Shown: positions 18,517-25,503 of the stretch, piece after piece
Position numbering within the stretch: position 1 is the stretch's first letter
Layout: each line of letters opens with the position of its first letter
IMG/VR virus record: IMGVR_UViG_3300005663_000153
Span: 1-30,994 of that record
Length of the DNA: 30,994 bases
From: a virus
Reading direction: 5' to 3' (one strand)
Made by a program: the position numbers and the translations under genes
Notes under the pieces: model-generated
Databases searched by the model: none
Told to the model about the DNA's origin: nothing
Seen by the model: the letters and a program-made list of their open reading frames with translations, nothing else

Positions 18517-19361
18517 TGAAGAAATATAGTTTAAACTATGTGAAAAAATCATTTGCTTTAGATAATTATAAATTGACATCTAATGATAAATATATAAATG
18601 GACGCCAAAAATTTGATTATATTTGTTCTAAAGGACATAGACATAGTATTAGTTTTGGCAAATGGCTAGAGGGTAGGAGATGTCCTTATTGTGATGGTCA
18701 GGGAAAACCTACTATTGAATTTATACGATCACAGTTTGAGAATATAAACTATATTCTTTTAACAGATGTATATGTAAACTCATGTAATAAATTAGAATAT
18801 ATTTGTTCAAATGGACATCAACGTAAAATTAGTTGGAATGATTGGCGATTAGGCAGGCGGTGTATTCACTGCCTTGTATTAGATAAGATTGAATCATCCT
18901 TTGAGAATGAAAACTATATTATTTTGTCAATAGATAACTTTAGTTGGCGAGCAAGAGTATTATATAAATGTTCTTTAGGCCATGAGCATGCAGTAAGTTG
19001 GTCTAACTGGAGTAGAGGAACCAGGTGCCCAACATGTGCTTATATTAAAAAATCTGGCCCAGGACATCCAAATTGGAAAAATGGTATTTCCTGTGAGCTT
19101 TACTGCGATGCATGGGCGGATAAAGAATATAAGGAAGATATAAAAGCTAGAGATAATTATGAATGTCAAAACCCATATTGTTGGGGAACTGGTACTAGGT
19201 TAGTTCTACATCATGTAGATTATATAAAAAAGAATTGCATTCCGGTGAATTTAATAACACTGTGTAATTCATGTAATAGTGGAGCTAATTTTAGAAGAGA
19301 ATTTCATGAAGAGTTTTATAAAAATATTATGAAAAACATAGTGGGGAGTAGAATAAAATGA
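18516..19361 (+). CDS. HNH homing endonuclease with three zinc modules
   Basis: 281 residues. The start is the ATG in TAATG at 18516, sharing one base with the upstream stop. An in-frame TTG at 18495 is rejected because all family members begin at the equivalent M-x(1-3)-K/R-x-(S/T) position. Three N-terminal C-x3-H...C-x2-C modules have ligands C37/H41/C56/C59, C97/H101/C116/C119 and C152/H156/C171/C174; the third repeat is five residues short. The C-terminal HNH core has C217 and C222, H232-H233-x-D235 (LHHVDY), N245, C250 and C253. An NPNWKNG-like NUMOD3-style element (HPNWKNG) precedes the core. HNH enzymes cut or nick DNA through a His-metal finger; the zinc modules probably read the target. 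It ends in an ATGA overlap with the next tail gene and carries that gene's GGGGAG site. Confidence 0.88.
   Translation: MKKYSLNYVKKSFALDNYKLTSNDKYINGRQKFDYICSKGHRHSISFGKWLEGRRCPYCDGQGKPTIEFIRSQFENINYILLTDVYVNSCNKLEYICSNGHQRKISWNDWRLGRRCIHCLVLDKIESSFENENYIILSIDNFSWRARVLYKCSLGHEHAVSWSNWSRGTRCPTCAYIKKSGPGHPNWKNGISCELYCDAWADKEYKEDIKARDNYECQNPYCWGTGTRLVLHHVDYIKKNCIPVNLITLCNSCNSGANFRREFHEEFYKNIMKNIVGSRIK
19343..19348 (+). promoter_or_regulatory. Ribosome binding site for 19358 inside HNH gene
   Basis: GGGGAG is nine bases before the ATG at 19358 and lies within the last codons of the upstream HNH gene. Confidence 0.6.
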
Positions 19362-21595
19362 GTCTTGCTGGATGGAATAATAATAAAAAACTAACATTAA
19401 CCATAGATTCGACCAAGGTAGATGAAAATATCATCAATTTTCCTGTACTTATAACTTTATCATCTGGTACTGGTATAACTAGCTTTGATGCTTCAGCTGT
19501 ATTTACTGAATTAACTCCTGCTTCTGGTACTTTAGCTTCTGGCACAGTATTATTATTACATTGTGATGGAACAAATGGAAGTACATCTTTTATAGATGAA
19601 TCAACTAGTAGTCATACGATCACAGCTAATGATAACGCACAAATATCTACTGCGCAGTCTATGTTTGGTGGTTCTAGTGCTTATTTTGATGGTACAGGAG
19701 ATTATTTGAGTATAGCTGATAGTGCCGACTGGGATTTTGCAGGCGGCCCTTTCACTATTGATTTTCGGGTAATGAAAGATGTTTCTCATACAGGAATTGG
19801 GCATGTAATTTCACGCTGGGACAGTGTAAATAATGATGAAAGGTGGTCGATAAGATATAATGATAATGATCTCCAGGTTTTTCTGGGCGCGTGGCAAACT
19901 ATAACACTAGGAGTGGATAATAATTGGCACCATGTAGTATGGATTTATGATTCTGGTTTAAATACAGTTTATTTTGATGGTATAGAAGAATTATCCTATT
20001 CGTTTACTTTAAATGATCATACTTCTCAATTAAGGGTAGGAGGTTTATCTGCCTCCGAACTTGCAGGATATATAGACGAGCTTCGTATTTCAAAAGGAAT
20101 AGCTCGTTGGACTTCAGATTTTATTCCGCCGACAGGACCATATGGAAGCTCTTGGGATAATAGAAAGAAAATAGCTGTTACGGCCACTGTTTCTGGAGTA
20201 GAAACTGAACTACCTGTTGAAATAGATTACTGGGATTCAGAAAATAATCAATCATGGTTATGGACTAAAGTTCCGACTATAGTTTCTGGAACTGACACTA
20301 CTCTTTATTTATACTATGATTCTACACACACTATTAATTCTGGTTATATAGGCGATACTGGCGAAACACCAGCACAAAGTGTTTGGGATAGTAATTTTGT
20401 CGGTGTATGGCATATGGGACAAAGTCCTGCCGGAGATGTATCTGATATAATGAGGGATTCTACATCTAATAGTAATGATGGAACTCCTGGTGGATCCATG
20501 ACTAGTGCCGATTTAATAGATGGGCAGATTGGTAAAGCTATAGATTTTGATGGCAGTGATGATTTAATAGACTGTGGGACGGATGCCAGTCTGGATATTA
20601 CTGGAGCTTTAACTATATCAGCTATTGTGAAGCCACTAACTAACCCAGCTTTTGCTGGTATTATAGATATGGCCCAGGAGAGTACTTCAATTGAAAATTA
20701 CTCCATGTTGAATTTCGCTGGCACTCTTTACTTTCAGTACAATAATAGTGGCTGGCAAAGTCACATTGAATCTAGCTTTTTTGATACTGGGGTACAACAA
20801 TCAGTTGATATAACCTATAATGCTGGAACTATACAATTTTATAAGGATGGTTCTCCAACTACTAGTGTAGGTGGAAAACCAGTTTTAGTGTCTGATACTT
20901 CTAATACATTCAAAATTGGTAGATATCAAGTTGGTAGTCAAGGTAATTTTGATGGTATAATAGATGAAGTACGTATATCCGACAGTGTTCGTTCAACTGC
21001 CTGGACTAAAGCCACTTATTATAGTAATTTTGGTGATTTGATTACCTATGCATTAGGCATAGAACCCACCATTTTTACTTTTAGTGGTCCTATACCGATA
21101 CATTTATCCACAGTTTATGGAACTAATCACACATTACAACTTACAACAACTATTACTGGTGCAGATATTCCCTATGTATATGCTGCTACATTTTATGATG
21201 ATGGCAATAATCAAATAGGATCTACTGTTTATGGGCTGGATAGTGGTGCTCAAGCTACTTCTACAGCAGCATTATCCACGCCGGCTGCTACAACTTATAG
21301 TTGGTATATCAAATCAACTTCAAGTGGTAGTACAGGGACTAGTCAAACCTATACTTTTACAAATAGATTTTTGTGCGAAGGGTACACAGAGGTTAATGGT
21401 ACTCGTGCTTCAGGAATTCCTGTGAGACTTTATAGACGAAGTACTGGTGTATTAGTAAGTGGTACTGAGTCTACTGGTGTTAGTGGTACATTTTCAATAG
21501 TAACCTCATATAATGAAGCACATTATGCTGTTGCACTGCATCCCACTGATAGTGGGACTAATGCCTTAATTTATGATTATCTTACGCCGGAGTAA
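19358..21595 (+). CDS. DUF2341/LamG receptor-binding-like tail protein (745 aa)
   Basis: 745 residues, starting in an ATGA overlap with the upstream HNH gene. Modules in order: a DUF2341-like opening (GWNNNKKLTLTIDS, residues 5-40); a LamG-like domain at about 75-255 (YFDGTGDYLSIADSADWDF, YIDELRISKGIARWTS); a second DUF2341 segment at about 265-330 (SWDNRKKIAVTATVSG); a second LamG-like domain at about 347-550 (VGVWHMGQ, AIDFDGSDDLIDCG, IIDEVRISDSVR); an FN3/Ig-like stretch at about 565-670; and a carboxypeptidase-regulatory-like beta-sandwich at the end (ASGIPVRLYRRSTG, then GTFSIVTSYNE). Such chains of carbohydrate-binding folds are common in phage tail fibres and surface adhesins. The first LamG domain is closely similar to one in the 2512-residue protein. 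Most likely a fibre or receptor-recognition protein; the ligand is unknown. Confidence 0.82.
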   Translation: MSLAGWNNNKKLTLTIDSTKVDENIINFPVLITLSSGTGITSFDASAVFTELTPASGTLASGTVLLLHCDGTNGSTSFIDESTSSHTITANDNAQISTAQSMFGGSSAYFDGTGDYLSIADSADWDFAGGPFTIDFRVMKDVSHTGIGHVISRWDSVNNDERWSIRYNDNDLQVFLGAWQTITLGVDNNWHHVVWIYDSGLNTVYFDGIEELSYSFTLNDHTSQLRVGGLSASELAGYIDELRISKGIARWTSDFIPPTGPYGSSWDNRKKIAVTATVSGVETELPVEIDYWDSENNQSWLWTKVPTIVSGTDTTLYLYYDSTHTINSGYIGDTGETPAQSVWDSNFVGVWHMGQSPAGDVSDIMRDSTSNSNDGTPGGSMTSADLIDGQIGKAIDFDGSDDLIDCGTDASLDITGALTISAIVKPLTNPAFAGIIDMAQESTSIENYSMLNFAGTLYFQYNNSGWQSHIESSFFDTGVQQSVDITYNAGTIQFYKDGSPTTSVGGKPVLVSDTSNTFKIGRYQVGSQGNFDGIIDEVRISDSVRSTAWTKATYYSNFGDLITYALGIEPTIFTFSGPIPIHLSTVYGTNHTLQLTTTITGADIPYVYAATFYDDGNNQIGSTVYGLDSGAQATSTAALSTPAATTYSWYIKSTSSGSTGTSQTYTFTNRFLCEGYTEVNGTRASGIPVRLYRRSTGVLVSGTESTGVSGTFSIVTSYNEAHYAVALHPTDSGTNALIYDYLTPE

Positions 21596-21598
21596 AAA

Positions 21599-22453
21599 AT
21601 GCCTAAAAAACTAACTATAGAGTTTGTGCGAGATAAGTTTAAGGAAGAAAAATGTTTATTATTGTCAAATGAATATATAGACAGTAATATTAAGCTTAGT
21701 TATGTATGCCCTAACAGCCATGAACATAGTATTACATGGGGTGATTGGTATGCAGGCCATAGATGTTCTTACTGTGCTGGTCAAGGTAAACCAACTATAG
21801 AATTTATTATGTTATTGTTTGAGATTGAAAACTATATCCTTTTGACAAAGGAATATATAAATTGTGAACAAAAGCTAGAATATATTTGCCCAAACGATCA
21901 TAGATATAATATTAGTTGGGATATGTGGCAGCAAGGATATAGATGCTCTTATTGTTATGGAAATGCTAAACTTACTATAGAATTTATTAAGGAGCAATTT
22001 GAAGATGAAGGATGGATACTTGAATCTACTGAATATATCAACAGTAGGCAAAAACTATATTGTATTTGTTCTAAAGGACATAGACATAGGATTAGATGGA
22101 ACAATTGGCAGCAGGGCTGTAGATGTCCTGTGTGTGCTTATATTAAATTAGAAGGTGATGGAAATCCTTCATGGAATAGCGGCGCTTCTTTTGAGCCTTA
22201 TTCTATAGAATTTAATAATAGATTGAAAAAATCTATTTTTGAGCGTGATAATTATATTTGCCAAAACTCTGATTGTTGGAAAACCAGTAAAAGATTATGT
22301 AGCCATCATATTGATTATGATAAAAAGAATTGTGATCTATCTAATTTAATTACACTATGTAATTCCTGTAATTCTAGGGCTAATTTTAATCGAAATTTTC
22401 ATATAAATTTTTATAAGTCTATCATGATTAAACGAGGGCTGATTAATGCCTAA
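21599..22453 (+). CDS. HNH homing endonuclease with three 60-residue zinc modules
   Basis: 284 residues; CGGAG (21588-21592) six bases ahead sets the ATG three bases after the upstream stop. It is the most regular member of the family. KLTIEFV, KPTIEFI and KLTIEFI begin at residues 4, 64 and 124, and the metal ligands C37/H41/C56/C59 recur at exactly +60 and +120. A GNPSWNSG element (188-195) leads into an HNH core with C221 and C226, H236-H237-x-D239 (SHHIDY), N249, C254 and C257, followed by ANFNRNF. This is the expected fold for a free-standing homing endonuclease that cuts intron- or insertless alleles of neighbouring genes. The C-terminal IMIKRG codons contain the ribosome binding site of the next tail gene, which it overlaps by eight bases. 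Confidence 0.9.
   Translation: MPKKLTIEFVRDKFKEEKCLLLSNEYIDSNIKLSYVCPNSHEHSITWGDWYAGHRCSYCAGQGKPTIEFIMLLFEIENYILLTKEYINCEQKLEYICPNDHRYNISWDMWQQGYRCSYCYGNAKLTIEFIKEQFEDEGWILESTEYINSRQKLYCICSKGHRHRIRWNNWQQGCRCPVCAYIKLEGDGNPSWNSGASFEPYSIEFNNRLKKSIFERDNYICQNSDCWKTSKRLCSHHIDYDKKNCDLSNLITLCNSCNSRANFNRNFHINFYKSIMIKRGLINA
22434..22438 (+). promoter_or_regulatory. Ribosome binding site for 22446 inside HNH gene
   Basis: GAGGG lies seven bases before the ATG at 22446 and is part of the codons for KRG near the end of the HNH protein, the same arrangement as at 16313. Confidence 0.65.
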
Positions 22454-24290
22454 TTATATCCCGCCAAATATAAGGAATATTCCTTTTAGCTTTACGACTG
22501 GTGGATACACTAAGCCGGATTTTAGTGAGGTACCTTTCCGGTTTGGGCTTAGACCTACTTTTCAACAAACAGCAGATCTACAAGCTGCTATTAATGTAAT
22601 TAGTCAATCAAGTGCTGATTTGTCAGCGTCTATTTCTTCCACTAGTCTTCAAGGTTATGATAATTTAAATGCTTATATAAAGCCCACTATTCAAACTTAT
22701 AGTGATTTAGTGGCTGCTATACGAAGATTCGATCAAGATGATAATGATCTGGGCGGAGATGTACATGGTTGGGCTATAAAAGATTTAGGTGTAGAAATAG
22801 GAGCACACCCTCCGGCTGATCTGCTTGGTAGTATAAATATAATAGAGCTACGAAATTTAAGTGCGACAATTAATAGTGTATTGCTTGCTGGACCAGTTGA
22901 TTTAGGTGCAAGAATAAATATATTTCAGAGTACTTATGCTAATTTGACCGCTTCTATTGCTAGTAATTTATTGCTGGGTGATTTGTCTGCTAGTATAAAT
23001 ATAATTGATTTTACAAATTTGCCTGCTGTAATTAAATCGTTTACTCAAGCTTATAAAGATTTAGGCGCGGCTATTAATCCTGGCGAAAAATTAGACTTAG
23101 GCGGCATACTACATGGTTGGGCTATAAGTAATTTGGGCGCTACTTTAATTGGAGGATATGGTCCATATGATATACAAGCTTCTCTAAACCCAATTCCTGG
23201 TCAAGATCTTTCCGCAATTATCAGAGGTTGGAAAGGATTTCAAATTCCTGTAGATTTACCAGCTTTGGTGTCTAGCTGGGCAACCACAGATTTGAACGCT
23301 ATTATTAGTTTAATAGAGGCGGCTGATCTTGGAGCTTCGATAACTGCAATTGGAAAATTGGCAAACTTAGGTGCTATAATTATACCGAAGACTATTTTAA
23401 TGAAGCGAGCTTTGCAAATATCTTTGTTGGAACATAAAGATATGAAAGCTGTAATAAATTTTCAGTGTTTTGGGTCTGCTTATAGTAATTTAGGCGCATC
23501 TATGTATACCATATATAAGTCAGAGTTGAAAGCTTTTATCACAGGGTGGTATGGTGGAGGTACAGCAGATACTATAAGGGACTTGGGAGCTTATATAAAC
23601 GCCGAAGACTATTATGTGGAAGATAAATTTACAGTAACTTTTGTCCCGGCGGTAAGAAAATATACACAACTAAACATAAACTTTAGTGTGAATGATGTAT
23701 ATAAAACATTTGATACTTTACCAATAATATATGGAAGTTTTTACGGCGCCAATCTTTCAGCTACTATAAATGGCATACTTAATAGTTATGATCTTGGAGC
23801 AACAGTAACACCAGTGTTACAAACAAATTATACAGAGCTACCTGAAAATGTAAGTCCAAAAACACATGAAATTGTTATTGATTTTAATAATAGGTGGAGA
23901 GAAAACTGGCGTAGATTTGTTGAGATAATGTTTCAGAGAGGCGGTGCCGAGCCGTTCCATTATTTTTATGTAAAGGGATCAAATACAATTTATAGAGTCG
24001 ATAGAGAACGGCATTGGACTATATGGGCCGATTCTTATTTAAATACTGAAGATGATATGGTAGAGCGTAGAGATATACGACAGAAGTACATCTTTAATAT
24101 GTCCAATTATAGCACAGTAGATGAAGCTGTTAGAGATCTGATTGATAGAGTTTCAACTTATAGAAGAGCGAGTTTAGGGGCTTCCATAGTAGGTGAGTGG
24201 GGCCCAATGGCTGATCTGTCGGCGTATATTGATCCTAAAGTAAAATACAGCTGGGTAAAACATTTAGGTGCTTCTATAACTGGCTTATAA
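22446..24290 (+). CDS. Repeat-built tail/fibre protein with (D/N)LxAxI units (614 aa)
   Basis: 614 residues. After an N-terminal segment of about 40 residues, a degenerate unit (D/N)-L-x-A-x-I recurs every 12-16 residues: 21 consecutive units start between residues 44 and 307 (for example DLQAAIN, DLSASIS, NLNAYIK, DLGARIN, NLTASIA, DLGASIT). More occur near 332-380, 436-450 and 577-610. Two longer variants contain HGWAI (residues 107 and 223). Each unit looks like one short beta-strand and a turn, consistent with a beta-solenoid or intertwined fibre shaft. A separate globular-looking domain interrupts the repeats at about 466-575 (FNNRWRENWRRFVEIMF, FHYFYVKGSNTIYRVDRER). There is no signal peptide or membrane segment. 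It is the last gene of the structural block. The repeat type is not one I can name. Confidence 0.75.
   Translation: MPNYIPPNIRNIPFSFTTGGYTKPDFSEVPFRFGLRPTFQQTADLQAAINVISQSSADLSASISSTSLQGYDNLNAYIKPTIQTYSDLVAAIRRFDQDDNDLGGDVHGWAIKDLGVEIGAHPPADLLGSINIIELRNLSATINSVLLAGPVDLGARINIFQSTYANLTASIASNLLLGDLSASINIIDFTNLPAVIKSFTQAYKDLGAAINPGEKLDLGGILHGWAISNLGATLIGGYGPYDIQASLNPIPGQDLSAIIRGWKGFQIPVDLPALVSSWATTDLNAIISLIEAADLGASITAIGKLANLGAIIIPKTILMKRALQISLLEHKDMKAVINFQCFGSAYSNLGASMYTIYKSELKAFITGWYGGGTADTIRDLGAYINAEDYYVEDKFTVTFVPAVRKYTQLNINFSVNDVYKTFDTLPIIYGSFYGANLSATINGILNSYDLGATVTPVLQTNYTELPENVSPKTHEIVIDFNNRWRENWRRFVEIMFQRGGAEPFHYFYVKGSNTIYRVDRERHWTIWADSYLNTEDDMVERRDIRQKYIFNMSNYSTVDEAVRDLIDRVSTYRRASLGASIVGEWGPMADLSAYIDPKVKYSWVKHLGASITGL
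22575..23387 (+). repeat. Array of 21 degenerate 12-16-residue protein repeats
   Basis: Residues 44 to about 314 of the 614-residue protein: (D/N)LxAxI units begin at residues 44, 58, 73, 87, 101, 113, 125, 137, 152, 166, 179, 191, 205, 217, 229, 242, 254, 270, 282, 294 and 307. DNA identity between units is low, so the array is old rather than a recent tandem expansion. Confidence 0.8.
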
Positions 24291-24308
24291 TTTTTTAATT
24301 TTTTTATT
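24275..24308 (+). terminator. Weak hairpin plus T-tracts at end of structural block
   Basis: TATAA (24275-24279) and TTATA (24285-24289) can form a five-pair stem around CTGGC, and two long T-tracts follow (24291-24296 and 24299-24305). The site is where the structural operon should end, just before a new promoter. The stem is short and AT-only, so this is tentative. Confidence 0.3.
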
Positions 24309-24311
24309 TTC

Positions 24312-24343
24312 TATCTAGCAAATGATAAATTTTATTCTATAAT
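24312..24343 (+). promoter_or_regulatory. Phage promoter, copy 2
   Basis: TATCTAGCAAA (24312-24322) and TATAAT (24338-24343) match the copy at 1351-1382 in motif, in 26-base start-to-start spacing and in the TTCTATAAT core, while the bases between differ. It would start transcription near 24350, reading through the thymidylate synthase, NDK, clamp and recA genes. Confidence 0.7.
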
Positions 24344-24351
24344 AAAGGTGT

Positions 24352-24393
24352 TGACACAATATGCATGACGCAAGACGTATGACACATAATTTA
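24352..24393 (+). repeat. Three 14-bp iterated TGACRCA units (candidate operator)
   Basis: TGACACA at 24352-24358, TGACGCA at 24366-24372 and TGACACA at 24380-24386 are spaced exactly 14 bases apart. They lie immediately downstream of the expected transcription start of promoter copy 2 and upstream of the ribosome binding site of the next gene. A 14-base period with a conserved heptamer suggests tandem binding by a protein (repressor or iteron-type). The copy-1 promoter region at 1351-1447 has none. Confidence 0.5.
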
Positions 24394-24410
24394 ATGTAGG
24401 AGAAATTTAG

Positions 24411-25178
24411 ATGAATCTGGAGTTTATTGAGTCTACTACACTGCCAGACGCATGGTTCCAATGTATTGATAGAATTTTGGAATCGGGCAGAAAATATACA
24501 ATAGATAGAGGCAGTTATGAAGGACAACAGCGCCTTGAATTTGACTATATAACTGTTCATATCAAATATCCAGGAGTGCGTCCGCTACTCCCTGATATCC
24601 CACCACATTTAGGCATACCCAACCCCGTCGCAGACGGATACCTTGAAGAATACCTACCATATCTAATGACATCCACAAAAAAAGAGGGAGAAGACTATAC
24701 ATACGGCGAGCGTTTGGCTGGGTGGAATTACTTTGAGTTTCCTAATACCAAATCATTTACCGACTCTATAGAAGTGATAACTCTTTCTGGCTTGTCTGAC
24801 TACCTGGATTTTATAGAAATAGACCAAATTAGCGAAGTTATAAATATGTATAAAGAAGATGGTCACAGGACAAATCAGGCGTGCATGTCCGTTTCTGCTC
24901 CATCAGATATATCTTTAAAAGATCCTCCCTGCTTAAGAACAATAGACACAAGAATAAGTGATGGTCATTTACACTTTGTGGTATATTTTCGTAGTTGGGA
25001 TCTATATTCTGGCTTCCCCGCTAATTTGGGAGCAATTCAGTTACTTAAAGAGTATATGAGTGCAGAAATAGGTGTTGACGACGGCGAAATAATAGCTTCC
25101 AGTAAGGGGCTCCATTTGTATGATTATGCGTGGAAACTTGCTGAATTAAGAGCCGGTAAGGAGATTATTAATGGCTAA
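24411..25178 (+). CDS. thyA: Thymidylate synthase (ThyA superfamily, archaeal/phage type)
   Basis: 255 residues with AGGAGA (24398-24403) seven bases upstream. It should methylate dUMP to dTMP using methylene-tetrahydrofolate (EC 2.1.1.45). Conserved landmarks: YGERLAGW (98-105, the YGxxxR substrate loop), the catalytic cysteine C174 in DPPCLR, R194-S-x-D197 in FRSWDLYSG, N205 in GFPANL, and H235-x-Y237 in LHLYDY. PPCL, where most bacterial enzymes have PPCH, and the long SKGLHLYDY end resemble archaeal-type enzymes. N205 at the position that discriminates dUMP from dCMP argues for a thymidylate synthase rather than a dCMP hydroxymethylase, although a dUMP hydroxymethylase cannot be excluded. 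First gene after promoter copy 2; NDK three genes later would complete dTTP supply. Confidence 0.87.
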   Translation: MNLEFIESTTLPDAWFQCIDRILESGRKYTIDRGSYEGQQRLEFDYITVHIKYPGVRPLLPDIPPHLGIPNPVADGYLEEYLPYLMTSTKKEGEDYTYGERLAGWNYFEFPNTKSFTDSIEVITLSGLSDYLDFIEIDQISEVINMYKEDGHRTNQACMSVSAPSDISLKDPPCLRTIDTRISDGHLHFVVYFRSWDLYSGFPANLGAIQLLKEYMSAEIGVDDGEIIASSKGLHLYDYAWKLAELRAGKEIING

Positions 25179-25323
25179 ATTGACGGTTAAAGAAATCCAT
25201 CATATCAAGCTTCTTTTAGAAGAAAGCACTTTAACTGAACGACATATAGGAGAAATGTTCGGAGTTTCTCATGATGTAATAAGTAAAATAAAACAAGGAA
25301 AGAATAGGGGACGGGTTAAATGA
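25171..25323 (+). CDS. Mini helix-turn-helix protein (50 aa)
   Basis: ATG at 25171 overlaps the thymidylate synthase stop by eight bases, with AAGGAG seven bases upstream. The 50 residues contain a helix-turn-helix signature (LTERHIGEMFGVSHDVISKI, residues 21-40) and a basic tail (KQGKNRGRVK). The form matches the stand-alone HTH found at the N-terminus of many phage homing endonucleases and small regulators. It could be an autoregulator of this operon, possibly acting on the 14-bp units upstream, but that is inference. It ends in an ATGA overlap with the next gene. Confidence 0.7.
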   Translation: MAKLTVKEIHHIKLLLEESTLTERHIGEMFGVSHDVISKIKQGKNRGRVK

Positions 25324-25493
25324 CAGTAACTTACATAGAACAACATTGTCCATACTGTGATAAGGACACATCATTCCAAGAATTTTCATCCTTTACAGGG
25401 ACATTAAAAAGATGCATGGAATGTGGGTATGAAGTTGCTGAATTGGTAGAAGACTACAAGATCCCAACACCTTGGGAAATTATAAATAGTTAA
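25320..25493 (+). CDS. Mini zinc-ribbon protein (57 aa)
   Basis: Starts in an ATGA overlap (25320-25323) with the preceding mini gene; GGGGA upstream can serve as its ribosome binding site. The 57 residues carry two CxxC knuckles, CPYC (10-13) and CMEC (32-35), separated by 18 residues, the layout of a single zinc ribbon. A short acidic C-terminal tail follows. Function unknown; such mini-ribbons often bind nucleic acid or a partner protein. The stop runs directly into the ribosome binding site of NDK. Confidence 0.7.
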   Translation: MTVTYIEQHCPYCDKDTSFQEFSSFTGTLKRCMECGYEVAELVEDYKIPTPWEIINS

Positions 25494-25503
25494 GGAGAGA
25501 ATT

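Noticed and set aside
15957-22453. Self-splicing introns hosting the HNH genes
   Set aside because: The HNH genes lie between complete genes, not inside split ones, and no intron-sized non-coding flanks exist.
8408-24290. Diversity-generating retroelement acting on the fibre genes
   Set aside because: No reverse transcriptase gene and no template/variable repeat pair were found; the repeats seen are protein-level only.
24351-24385. Second sigma-70 promoter with TTGACA at 24351-24356
   Set aside because: No TATAAT-like hexamer is found 16-18 bases downstream. The TTGACA is better explained as part of the first 14-base iterated unit.
24411-25178. dCMP hydroxymethylase instead of thymidylate synthase
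   Set aside because: The position that is Asp in dCMP hydroxymethylases appears as Asn (N205), favouring dUMP. A dUMP hydroxymethylase remains possible but has no positive evidence here.
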